This document shows positions 46,567-54,715 of a DNA stretch of 64,000 bases, piece after piece. The DNA is taken from assembly GCF_016908115.1 (NCBI RefSeq), contig NZ_JAFBDH010000003.1:1-64000 (forward strand). Direction: 5' to 3'. Positions within the stretch are counted from its first letter, which is position 1; every line of letters begins with the position of its first letter. Position numbers and translations under genes: made by a program. The notes below the pieces were generated by a model, which was given only the letters and a program-made list of their open reading frames with translations, ran no database searches and had not been told where the DNA came from. The stretch is from Peptoniphilus gorbachii (lineage in GTDB: Bacteria; Bacillota; Clostridia; Tissierellales; Peptoniphilaceae).

Positions 46567-47286
46567 ATGGATATATTAAAACTCGTAGATGTTTCAAAAA
46601 TTTATGGTGAACTTAAAGCCCTTGACAAAATCAATTTAAGTGTAGAAAAGGGCGAATGGATTTCTATAATGGGTCCATCAGGTTCTGGTAAAACAACAAT
46701 GATGAATATTATTGGTGCCATGGATAAACCTTCATTTGGCGAAGTTATTTTGGATGGTGAAGATATAGCAAAAAAATCACCTAAGGAACTAACAGTTATT
46801 AGAAGGGATAAGATAGGACTTATTTTCCAACAATTTCATTTAGTTAATTATTTAAGTGCTTTGGAAAATGTAATGATGTCACAATATTATCATTCTATGC
46901 CAGATGCACAAGAAGCAATGGAAGCTTTGGCTGCAGTAGGTCTTGCTGATAGAGCCAAGCACTTACCCAACCAATTATCAGGTGGGGAACAACAAAGAGT
47001 ATGTATAGCTAGAGCTCTTATTAATCATCCTGCTATACTTTTAGCTGATGAACCTACGGGAAATTTGGATGAAAAGAATGAATATATAGTTCTTGACATA
47101 TTTGAAAAACTTCACAATGCAGGTTCAACAATTATTGTTGTAACTCACGACCCTGAAGTTGGTGAAGAATCTGAAAGAATGATAACTCTTGAACATGGTA
47201 AGATTACAAAAGAAGAAAAAATGAAAAGAAAAAGACCTGTTCTTGATTCTACAATAAAAGACGAAAAACTTAAGGAGTTTATATGA
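46567..47286 (+). CDS. ABC transporter ATPase (LolD/MacB type)
   Basis: 239 residues. Walker A GPSGSGKTT near 38-46, Q-loop FQQFHLVNYLSALENV, signature LSGGEQQRVCIARAL, Walker B ILLADEPTGNLDE, H-loop VTHDPEVG. About 25 Lys-rich residues extend the C-terminus. Likely drives the two permeases just upstream. Its stop overlaps the FMN-binding lipoprotein start by four bases. Confidence 0.95.
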   Translation: MDILKLVDVSKIYGELKALDKINLSVEKGEWISIMGPSGSGKTTMMNIIGAMDKPSFGEVILDGEDIAKKSPKELTVIRRDKIGLIFQQFHLVNYLSALENVMMSQYYHSMPDAQEAMEALAAVGLADRAKHLPNQLSGGEQQRVCIARALINHPAILLADEPTGNLDEKNEYIVLDIFEKLHNAGSTIIVVTHDPEVGEESERMITLEHGKITKEEKMKRKRPVLDSTIKDEKLKEFI

Positions 47287-47708
47287 GAAAAATTTTAAAT
47301 GCATTAATAATTTTATCTTTGGGGCTTGTCCTAGTTGCTTGTGGAGGAGATAAAAAAGAAGAAGCTCCAAGCGTAAGCTATAAGGACGGCACATATCATG
47401 GAGAATCTGTCAAAGATGAAAGAGGCGGACTTGTAAAGGTGGATATAAGTGTTAAAGACAATAAGATTGAATCTTGCACAATGCAAAACATTGATGGAGA
47501 TGGAAAAGAAAAAGATGAATCTTATGGTCAAAGCCAAAATGAAGGACTATATAAGATTGCCCAACAAGCTATAAATCTTGCAAAGTCATACCCAGATAGA
47601 TTAGTGGAAAAAGGAAGTCCTGAAGGAGTGGACGTTATTTCGGGAGCAACACAAACCTACAAGCAATTTATAGAAGCTTGCAACAATGCTCTTGCTGATG
47701 CAAAATAA
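47283..47708 (+). CDS. FMN-binding-domain lipoprotein with flavinylation motif
   Basis: 141 residues. Lipobox LVAC (Cys20), then a compact FMN-binding domain. DVISGAT (117-123) is the site where the ApbE transferase attaches FMN to Thr123 in NqrC/RnfG-like proteins. This would place a covalent flavin on the outer face, fit to reduce ferric iron for the FTR1/P19 pair or to pass electrons to the DUF2318 protein. It occupies the slot held by thioredoxin-like genes in the Campylobacter P19 locus. No apbE is in the window. Function is inference; domain and lipobox are seen. Confidence 0.85.
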   Translation: MRKILNALIILSLGLVLVACGGDKKEEAPSVSYKDGTYHGESVKDERGGLVKVDISVKDNKIESCTMQNIDGDGKEKDESYGQSQNEGLYKIAQQAINLAKSYPDRLVEKGSPEGVDVISGATQTYKQFIEACNNALADAK

Positions 47709-48910
47709 TGAAAGATTTATACACAGTTAATTTAGCAAAAAAGAATATAGAAAATAAAAAGGCAAGGTCAATTACCTTGATTTTACTTGTAGGAATTTTA
47801 ACTTTTATTTTATTCATGTCTTCGTTTATAATTTTTTCTCTTAAAAACGGCATGAAATCTCTATCAGATAGGATGGGAGCAGACATTATAGTAGTCCCAG
47901 AAGGTTATGATTCCAAAATTACAGGTGCAATATTAAGGGGAGAACCTAATACATTCTTTTTTGACAAGGATATATTAAATAGAGTAAAAAAAATACCAGG
48001 AGTTGAAAAAGCCTGTGGTCAAGTTTATCTAGCGACACTTTCTGCTGGATGCTGCTCTTTTCCCATTCAAGTTATAGGAATTGACTTTTCTGATGACTTT
48101 AGCGTTAAACCATGGCTTGAAAAACAGATCAAATCTCCAATTAAAGCTGGACAAGTTGTTGTAGGCGCTAATATTGTGGGGACTATTAATCATAAGGTTA
48201 AATTTTTTAATCAAGAATTTGAGATAAGAGGTAGGCTAGCAAAAACTGGCATGGGCTTTGATAATTCTGTTTTTATGACAATAGAAGAAACTCATAGATT
48301 AGCTAAGGAATATGAAAAGATTATTAATCATCCAGTGGCAAAAAAAGATGATATATCTTCTATTTTAGTAAAAGTTGAAAAAAACAAAGATCCAAAAACA
48401 ATTCAAAAACTTATTAAAGAAGAATTTAAAAAAGAAAAAGTGTATCCTTTATTGCCAAGAAAAATAATGACACAAGTTTCAGATTCAGCAAAAAACATGC
48501 TTGTATATGTATATATATTGATAGCTTTGATTTGGATACTAGCTTTCTTTATTTTAAGTCTTGTAAATACCTTATCAGTTAAGGAAAGGAAAAGAGAATT
48601 TGCAACCATAAGGATATTAGGAGCAACAAAGAAAAAACTTAGTGAAATAGTTCTTAGTGAATCCATACTGATTAATGGAACAGGGGCAGTAATAGGTTCT
48701 GTGCTTTCCTTTGTTTTAAGTATAACTTTCAATAATGTATTTTCATCACTTTTGAATATGCCTTTTTTAAGACCAAATATATTCCTTATGCTTTTAATGT
48801 TAATAATAGTAATAATTTTAGGAACCTTATTAGGACCAATATCTTCAATTATTGCTATTAATAAAATGAATAAAGAAGAATTATTGTTGATGCAAAGAGA
48901 TAATGATTAA
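47708..48910 (+). CDS. FtsX-type ABC permease (third)
   Basis: 400 residues: N-terminal span (ARSITLILLVGILTFILFMS), extracytoplasmic domain with KIPGVEKACGQVYLATLSAG and a CC pair near residues 115-116, three C-terminal spans with KERKREFATIRILGATKKKL. Start overlaps the preceding stop (TAATG). Coverage of three permeases with two ATPases suggests two ABC complexes in one operon; this one may pair with the ATPase at 40113. Four bases after its stop an IS-like terminal repeat begins. Confidence 0.88.
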   Translation: MKDLYTVNLAKKNIENKKARSITLILLVGILTFILFMSSFIIFSLKNGMKSLSDRMGADIIVVPEGYDSKITGAILRGEPNTFFFDKDILNRVKKIPGVEKACGQVYLATLSAGCCSFPIQVIGIDFSDDFSVKPWLEKQIKSPIKAGQVVVGANIVGTINHKVKFFNQEFEIRGRLAKTGMGFDNSVFMTIEETHRLAKEYEKIINHPVAKKDDISSILVKVEKNKDPKTIQKLIKEEFKKEKVYPLLPRKIMTQVSDSAKNMLVYVYILIALIWILAFFILSLVNTLSVKERKREFATIRILGATKKKLSEIVLSESILINGTGAVIGSVLSFVLSITFNNVFSSLLNMPFLRPNIFLMLLMLIIVIILGTLLGPISSIIAINKMNKEELLLMQRDND

Positions 48911-48914
48911 AATA

Positions 48915-49500
48915 GGCTCTTTGTCAAATTTTGGGGAGACTCCTTAACTCGAGTCTCTCTTTTCATTTAAAAATAAATACTTAGACGCTAATAGAATATC
49001 AAAACTAAAATAAGTAAAAACTATTAAAAATAAACATAGCAAACAAAACCCCTAGGTTTTTGTAAAATTTTCCAATTTTCCTATCCCTACTTACAAGCAA
49101 ACATAATTATTTTTCTAAACAAATTAAAATTTTTCATACCAAAACAATTTCTCTTTAAAGTCTTTATCTTAGTATGAGTGCCTTCAAGAGGACCATTAGA
49201 CCAAGGATAATCAAAAGAGTTACATATTTCATCAAAGCAGTTATTAAAAGCAGTTATACAAGATTTAAATTCTTTTAAATTAGATTCCTCAGCTCATTTT
49301 ATCCATTCTCTTAAAGATTTAGTGGCTCTAATTCTATTGGGTTGAGTAAGAACATATTGGTACCCACAGGGCACACAGTAAAACAGTTCCTTTAACCTAT
49401 ATGCCAATTTTAAATCTTCACTAATATCAAGCATTAAAGAAACATCTTCAGCTTGTTCAGAGCTTAGCTTAGTAGCAGGTTTTGTAAGTAGGCTCCTACT
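48915..49500 (-). mobile_element. Degenerate ISL3-type remnant, right copy
   Basis: Starts with GGCTCTTTGTCAAATTTTGG, an ISL3-family-like terminal repeat. On the minus strand a transposase C-terminal region reads from about 49500 to a stop at 49087-49089 with one internal TGA: CVPCGYQYVL, then YPWSNGPLEGTHTKIKTLKR, then FGMKNFNLFRKII, the usual ISL3 end. The first ~368 bases match 39169-39533 in the same orientation; this copy keeps about 220 bases more of the transposase. No complete gene, so not mobile by itself. Confidence 0.8.
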
Positions 49501-49528
49501 TCTCTTATTATTAAGAGAAGGTGAAATT

Positions 49529-49669
49529 ATGGCTAATATAATAGTTGGAGCAGTAGTTATAGTTTTGATAGCTTTCGCTATAAAAAAAGTTATAAAAAGT
49601 AAGGGATCTTGTGATTGAGGTTGCGACGCTTGTCACGGCTCATGCCCAACAGAAAACTTACACAAATAA
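49529..49669 (+). pseudogene. Second FeoB-associated Cys-rich peptide gene with in-frame TGA
   Basis: ATG 49529 with AGAAGGTG upstream. It codes one membrane span (NIIVGAVVIVLIAFAIKKV), then GSCD, TGA at 49616-49618, then GCDACHGSC and stops at 49667. Aligned with the peptide at 39028, the TGA falls exactly on a Cys (CxC-G-C-xx-C). Either a TGT/TGC to TGA nonsense mutation, leaving a 29-residue stub, or a selenocysteine codon. Downstream pairing (GTTG/CAAC enclosing two small hairpins) is not a clear bacterial SECIS. The intact reading after the TGA argues for recent loss or real use. Confidence 0.65.
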
Positions 49670-49678
49670 AAAATATAG

Positions 49679-49717
49679 AAGGGATGTCTTTTTGAAGGCA
49701 TGCCTTTTTTTATGCAT
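49679..49717 (+). terminator. Terminator after the TGA-containing peptide gene
   Basis: AAGGGATGTC (49679-49688) pairs imperfectly with GGCATGCCTT, ending near 49706, with seven T. Confidence 0.6.
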
Positions 49718-49832
49718 CAAAAGTTTAAAGTCCTTGCAGTAATAATTTTTTTATAAAAGAGCCATAATTTTTTATTTTTTTTGAAAAAGCAAGTTCTTTA
49801 TTTAAGCTTAGCCTAAAAACACTTTGGACTTT

Positions 49833-49886
49833 AAAAGCTCATTATTACAAAAACTAAAGCACAAAAACTTAAAAAATTGAGCTTTT
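49833..49886 (+). repeat. Long-loop inverted repeat with T-run before the V-ATPase operon
   Basis: AAAAGCTCA (49833-49841) and TGAGCTTTT (49878-49886) are perfect complements 36 bases apart and four more T follow. Around it AAAGTCC near 49728 and GGACTTT near 49825 could also pair. From 49718 to 50014 nothing else is seen; no gene. Confidence 0.4.
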
Positions 49887-50014
49887 TTTTAAGAAAGTTT
49901 TTAATTTAAAATCATTAGAAATTATTTATAAATAATTTTTTCGCATTGCAAAAAATTTCTTCATCATGTGAAATGTGAAAAATGTGTGAAATTTTTAAAA
50001 GTGAAATAATTCCC

Positions 50015-50042
50015 TTGAATTAGATTTTCAAAGTAATATAAT
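50015..50042 (+). promoter_or_regulatory. Promoter of the V-ATPase operon
   Basis: TTGAAT (50015-50020), 16-base spacer, TATAAT (50037-50042). Transcription would start near 50049, which supports the TTG at 50081 and not the ATG at 50048 as first start. Confidence 0.6.
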
Positions 50043-50080
50043 GAGAAATGCACAAGGAAATAAAAAGAGTGGTGATATTT

Positions 50081-50404
50081 TTGAAAGAAAGTATAGATAG
50101 TATTTTAGCAATAGATAAAAAAACTAGAGATCTTGTCGATGATACTGAAAAAGAAATCGAAAGTATAAAAAAAGACTTGAGAGAAAAGTTGACTGATATT
50201 GAAAATGAATCAATTGAAAGATCTAAAGCTATTGGAAAAGAAAAAAGCGAAGAAATTTTAAAGGATTTTGAAAAAAAAGCTGATGATTTGAGAAAAGATA
50301 ATGAAAAAAATCTCAAGGAAATCGAACAATTTTATAATGAGAATTCTGATAAGCTTATAAAAAATGCTTTTGATATGGTGATTGGAAGGAAATCAAATGT
50401 TTGA
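50081..50404 (+). CDS. V-type ATPase subunit G/H-like coiled-coil protein
   Basis: 107 residues, almost wholly coiled coil (DDTEKEIESIKKDLREKL to EKKADDLRKDNEKNLKEI), the pattern of the peripheral-stalk subunit that pairs with subunit E. Start is TTG 50081 with GTGGTGAT just upstream; an ATG at 50048 would leave almost no leader. First gene of the operon, overlapping subunit C by 8 bases. Confidence 0.75.
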   Translation: MKESIDSILAIDKKTRDLVDDTEKEIESIKKDLREKLTDIENESIERSKAIGKEKSEEILKDFEKKADDLRKDNEKNLKEIEQFYNENSDKLIKNAFDMVIGRKSNV

Positions 50405-51404
50405 CGGTCTAAAGGCTTTAAATGCTAAGATTTCAAAAATCTATTCTGAATTTTTAGTATATGAAGATTTTGAAAAGATGGCAGAAGGCGATGATGTTAG
50501 GTTTTGCCTTTCCTATCTAAAAGAAAAGAAATTTCCAAATATTGATTCTTTTTCAGACATTTATGAAATAGAAGAATTTTTGGAACAATATAGGAGAAGT
50601 GAAATTACTAAACTTCGTGGTTTTTTACCTCTCAGATATTCAGATTTTTTAAAGGCATATTTAGAGAGGATAAATATTGAAAAAATCATAAAAATTTTAA
50701 GAGCTTTGAGGATGAATAAGGAACCCAAGGTCGAAAATCTTATTATTGGAAGTAATAAAATAAATTTTAAAGATGAAAGCTTTGAGTCCTTTATAGAAAA
50801 TTTAAAGGGCACACATTATTATGATTATATTAAAAATTACAAGTCATCACAGGATGAGGATGCTCTTTTTTCTATAGAGATGAATTTGGAAAAGTTCTAT
50901 TACAGAAATTTAGTGGAGTCAATTAAATCTCTTCCTAAAAAAGATGTTGATGGGTTTAAGGAAATCTTTGGTGTAAACATTGATTTATTAAATATTATCT
51001 GGATATATAGGGCTAAGAAATATTATAATATTTCACCAGAAGAAATTTTTAACTTTACTATTTTTGGTGGAAATTATAATTCAGAAAGTCTTCTTAAACT
51101 TTCCTATTTAGAAGAAAGTGAATTTGAAGAAAATATTAAAAATTCTAAGTATGCAGTGCTTTTCTCAGCTGGAAGAGTTATTAGAACTGGTAGAACTGCT
51201 AAAAAGACAATGTATTCCATTGCCAAGAAAAACTTTAGGAGGACTGATGGTATTGGAAAATTCATGAGTTTTTTGGTTCTTCTTGATTATGAGATAGCAA
51301 ATATTGAGAGAATGTTGGAAGCTACTAGATTTGGTCTTAATAAAGATGAAAAGTTAAAATATATGATTATTGATAGAGAGGGAAGTGAACAAGTTGGCCG
51401 TTGA
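50397..51404 (+). CDS. V-type ATPase subunit C
   Basis: 335 residues, helical, of the V-ATPase C/AC39-like family that forms the socket between the rotor stalk and the ring (ALNAKISKIYSEFL at the start, LRALRMNKEP, and IWIYRAKKYYNISPEEIF). ATG 50397 follows AAGGAAATCAA; a longer frame starting at 50382 contains that ribosome site. Overlaps the next gene by 11 bases. Confidence 0.85.
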   Translation: MFDGLKALNAKISKIYSEFLVYEDFEKMAEGDDVRFCLSYLKEKKFPNIDSFSDIYEIEEFLEQYRRSEITKLRGFLPLRYSDFLKAYLERINIEKIIKILRALRMNKEPKVENLIIGSNKINFKDESFESFIENLKGTHYYDYIKNYKSSQDEDALFSIEMNLEKFYYRNLVESIKSLPKKDVDGFKEIFGVNIDLLNIIWIYRAKKYYNISPEEIFNFTIFGGNYNSESLLKLSYLEESEFEENIKNSKYAVLFSAGRVIRTGRTAKKTMYSIAKKNFRRTDGIGKFMSFLVLLDYEIANIERMLEATRFGLNKDEKLKYMIIDREGSEQVGR

Positions 51405-53322
51405 AAAAATGAAAATCGCTAATATTATCGGAAATATTGACGATATGGATTCTGTAATTCTTGATATTTTAAATTTAAAATGTATGCAATTTATGTCTGC
51501 AGAAACCAATATGGCGGATAATAAATTTACATTTAGTTTGGACAATGAAGAGAATTTAGAGAGAAATCTTGAACTCAACTATATTTCACCTATTGAAGAA
51601 GATGAGTCTCATAAATCTTCTGCTAAAGAAGCTGCTGAAATTATGAAGTTTATGGGAATTGACAAGATTGAAGATTCTTATTTTGAAAAGGTAAATGTAG
51701 ATGAAGATATTGATGCTTTTATAAAAAATATTAGCGAAAAAATAAATGAATATGATAGGACTAAAGAAAATTTAAAAATCCTTGATACTTTAAAGGAAAA
51801 TTATGAACTTTTCAAGAATGTTGATATTGATTTAAAGGATATAGCTGAATTAAAATATTTTAACTCTAGGTTTGGTTTTTTGGATAAAGATGCTAGACAA
51901 AGATTAAAGAAAAATTATGGCAATATTCTTGCTATGATTTATCATACAGGTACTGTAGATAATAGAGAACTATTTCTTGTAATTTATCCTAAGGAAACTG
52001 AAAATGATGTTGACAGACTTTTAAAAAGTTTAAACTTTACAGAAGTTGAGCTTCTTGGAGAGGATGTAGAGGGTACAGCAAATTTAATTTACAAGAACCT
52101 TGAAGAAGAAGAGGAAAATGTAAAGAGAAAGATTTTTGAAATTGAAGAATATAAGAAAAATCTTTTGGAAAGTAGATATGAGGAATTAAAAACAACTCTT
52201 GCTCACATGCTTAGCTACGAAGAAATTGAAAAAGCTAAGAAATATATGCTTAAATCAAATAAGTATTTTTATCTTTCAGGTTGGGTTGGCGACTCTGATA
52301 AGAAGAAGTTGGAGGATAAATTATCTAAATACAAAGATATTGATGTTGAATATTTTGATCCTAAAAGTGAAAATATAAAGCCTCCTACAAAGTTAAAAAA
52401 CGCAAATTTTTTCAAGCCCTTTGAGCTACTAATAAATATGTATGGTACACCAAATTACGGTGAATTTGATCCAACTGTAATTTTTGGTATAACATATATG
52501 ATTCTTTTTGGAGCAATGTTTGGCGACTTAGGTCAAGGGGCTGTATTTGCAATTGCCGGACTAATGTTAAAAAAGAAAAACAAGGATTTTGGTGGTCTTC
52601 TTCTTAGAATGGGCGCATCATCAATGTTTTTTGGACTCATGTATGGATCGGTTTTTGGTAGCGAAGAAATTATTCCTGCAATATGGTTTAGACCTTTTGA
52701 AAATATAAATGATACTCTTGTAATTGCAATATACTTTGGCATTATTTTACTTGCCCTTGCTTATGGTATTGGTGTTTACAATAGATTAAAGAGTGGAAGA
52801 CCTGATGAGGCTTTCTTCTCTAAGGAAGGTTTTTTAGGAGTCCTAATTTTTGTGGCGATGATTAATATTGGAATGTCAGTAATGGGAGCTAAATCTTTAA
52901 TTCCTATGAATATTTCCTTTATTATCTTAGTGGTAAGTTTAGTAATCATGCTACTAAAAAGACCTATTCTTAAAGTTTTATTTAAGAAAGAGGAAGAAGG
53001 TAGCGCCTCAGATTATTATATTGAGTCATCTTTTGGCTTATTAGAGGCTCTATTATCAACTATGTCTTCAATTATATCTTTTATAAGGGTTGGTGCCTTT
53101 GCAATAAACCACGTTGGTTTATTTTTGGCATTTAAGACACTTGGAGAAATGGTTGGTTCAAGTGGCGGAAATATTGCAGTTTTAATTTTTGGCAATATTT
53201 TAATTTTGGGACTAGAAGGTCTAATTGTATTTATTCAATCTCTAAGACTTGAATATTACGAAATGTTTAGCAAGTATTATAGTGGTGACGGCGTACTTTT
53301 TGAAGCCGATAAAATTTATTAA
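51394..53322 (+). CDS. V-type ATPase subunit I (a subunit)
   Basis: Ion-channel stator subunit, 642 residues. N-terminal cytoplasmic half to about 345, then seven or eight spans, starting TVIFGITYMILFGAMFGDLGQG (conserved FGxMFGDxGxG) and including SSIISFIRVGAFAINHVGL, where Arg is the usual ion-path residue. Chosen start is TTG 51394 giving MAVEKMK, typical for the family; a longer frame from 51370 lies in subunit C. Confidence 0.93.
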   Translation: MAVEKMKIANIIGNIDDMDSVILDILNLKCMQFMSAETNMADNKFTFSLDNEENLERNLELNYISPIEEDESHKSSAKEAAEIMKFMGIDKIEDSYFEKVNVDEDIDAFIKNISEKINEYDRTKENLKILDTLKENYELFKNVDIDLKDIAELKYFNSRFGFLDKDARQRLKKNYGNILAMIYHTGTVDNRELFLVIYPKETENDVDRLLKSLNFTEVELLGEDVEGTANLIYKNLEEEEENVKRKIFEIEEYKKNLLESRYEELKTTLAHMLSYEEIEKAKKYMLKSNKYFYLSGWVGDSDKKKLEDKLSKYKDIDVEYFDPKSENIKPPTKLKNANFFKPFELLINMYGTPNYGEFDPTVIFGITYMILFGAMFGDLGQGAVFAIAGLMLKKKNKDFGGLLLRMGASSMFFGLMYGSVFGSEEIIPAIWFRPFENINDTLVIAIYFGIILLALAYGIGVYNRLKSGRPDEAFFSKEGFLGVLIFVAMINIGMSVMGAKSLIPMNISFIILVVSLVIMLLKRPILKVLFKKEEEGSASDYYIESSFGLLEALLSTMSSIISFIRVGAFAINHVGLFLAFKTLGEMVGSSGGNIAVLIFGNILILGLEGLIVFIQSLRLEYYEMFSKYYSGDGVLFEADKIY

Positions 53323-53336
53323 TAAGGAGTTTAAAG

Positions 53337-53759
53337 ATGGAAAAAATTATTATTTTCGCAGTTTTGACAGTATTTTCAATGGTAGTAACAGGTTTTTATT
53401 TTATTTACAAGGGCACAGATAAAAATAGAAAATTTGCTCGTGCTTTTATGAAGTTAAACCTATTTGTTTTCGCACCAGTTTTTGTTTTTGGATTAATTTC
53501 CCTTGTTCCACAAATGGCATCAGCTGCAGCAGCTGCTCCAACATCTGGTAATGGACTTGGCTTTTTAGCAGCAGGTCTTTCAACTGGACTTGCATCTCTT
53601 GGTGCTGGTGTTGCCGTATCAAATGTAGGTTCTGCAGCAATTGGAGCTGTATCAGAAGATCCTAACATTCTTGGTAAATCAATGATCTACCTTGGACTTG
53701 CAGAAGGTATTGCTATTTATGGTCTTATCATTTCAATTATGATTCTTGGAAGACTATAA
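53337..53759 (+). CDS. V-type ATPase subunit K (proteolipid)
   Basis: Rotor-ring subunit, 140 residues. Spans at about 5-24, 40-58, 74-97 and 115-138. Only the C-terminal hairpin has the classic Gly-rich rotor sequence (GLGFLAAGLSTGLASLGAGVAV) with the ion-binding Glu123 in GLAEGIAIYGL. The N-terminal pair is not a recognisable duplicate and ends PQMASAAAAAP, unlike four-helix NtpK, so the ring subunit may be a two-helix type with an N-terminal extension. The residues around Glu123 are compatible with Na+ or H+. Confidence 0.9.
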   Translation: MEKIIIFAVLTVFSMVVTGFYFIYKGTDKNRKFARAFMKLNLFVFAPVFVFGLISLVPQMASAAAAAPTSGNGLGFLAAGLSTGLASLGAGVAVSNVGSAAIGAVSEDPNILGKSMIYLGLAEGIAIYGLIISIMILGRL

Positions 53760-54073
53760 TGAGATCAATTCTTTTAACATCAAATGACGATATAATTAAC
53801 GGCCTTCGCCTTGCAGGTGTAAGGTCTGTTAAATGTGATAACAGATCTGAACTTTTAAAAAATTTTAGGACTTTTACAAAAACTGAAGATATTGGAATAA
53901 TAATACTAACTTATTCTTCTTTTAAAGAAATTAAAGAAGAAGTTTTAGAATTTAAACTTACTGGAGAACTTCCACTTGTTGTAACTATTCCAGATCTTGA
54001 CGGCGAGATGGAAGATGATTTTATTTTGAAATATGTCAGAGAATCTGTTGGTGTGAAAGCTGTAGGTGATTAA
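53759..54073 (+). CDS. V-type ATPase subunit F
   Basis: 104 residues, Rossmann-like small central-stalk subunit: DIINGLRLAGV near 12-22, DIGIIILTYSSFKEI near 44-58, PLVVTIPDLDG near 75-85. Start overlaps the subunit K stop by one base. Confidence 0.88.
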   Translation: MRSILLTSNDDIINGLRLAGVRSVKCDNRSELLKNFRTFTKTEDIGIIILTYSSFKEIKEEVLEFKLTGELPLVVTIPDLDGEMEDDFILKYVRESVGVKAVGD

Positions 54074-54715
54074 ATGATTTTACTTGAAAACAAAATTGCC
54101 ATATTCAACAAAATTGTTTTTGTAAAGCAAAAGGAAGAATGTGAAAAGAGGATAAGAGAAGAAAGAGAAAAGGCAGAAAAGATTTTGTCTGAAAAAATTG
54201 AATCTCTAAAAAAAGATGAAGAAGCTTTTGTTGATAGAAGAGTTACTCTAGCCAAAAGAAGAGGATATGAGCTTATTGCTTCCGTTGAAGAACAAAAGAG
54301 AGTTCTATTCCTAGAAGAAGATGAAAAGCTATTAAATGAGTTAATAGAAACTCTTTCACAAAAACTTTTAGAATTCACAAAAACTGAGGAATATGTAAAT
54401 TTAGAAGCAGAGAATTTTATAAATATTTTAGATGAAATAGATGAAAAAAGCATTTATCTTTATGTTAAAAATGATGAAAATAAAAAGCTAATTGAAAAAT
54501 TTAAAGAAATTGCAAAAGAAAAAGACGTTGAACTTAATATAGATGAGCTTTTCGAATATCATATTGGTGGTTTTATAATTTCTGATATGGAAAAAACTTA
54601 CAATATTAACTTGTCTTTAAAGAATAAATTGGAAGACATGAGATATGAAATTGGCTCTATGCTACATGAAAAATTAAAAGAAAGAGGTGAAGTCATTGGA
54701 AAAGGCAATAATTAA
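54074..54715 (+). CDS. V-type ATPase subunit E
   Basis: 213 residues; N-terminal coiled coil (CEKRIREEREKAEKILSEKI) and a C-terminal alpha/beta head (GGFIISDMEKTYNINLSLKNKL is the family end motif). Peripheral stalk, pairs with the G/H-like protein. ATG right after the previous stop with GGTGAT overlapping it. Confidence 0.88.
   Translation: MILLENKIAIFNKIVFVKQKEECEKRIREEREKAEKILSEKIESLKKDEEAFVDRRVTLAKRRGYELIASVEEQKRVLFLEEDEKLLNELIETLSQKLLEFTKTEEYVNLEAENFINILDEIDEKSIYLYVKNDENKKLIEKFKEIAKEKDVELNIDELFEYHIGGFIISDMEKTYNINLSLKNKLEDMRYEIGSMLHEKLKERGEVIGKGNN

Noticed and set aside
49728-49831. AAAGTCC/GGACTTT inverted repeat as a transposon end or riboswitch
   Set aside because: Seven-base arms about 95 bases apart in AT-rich DNA, no target duplication and no conserved core.
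50048-50080. ATG 50048 as start of the first V-ATPase gene
   Set aside because: It would lie at the predicted transcription start without a ribosome site, whereas TTG 50081 has GTGGTGAT at good distance.
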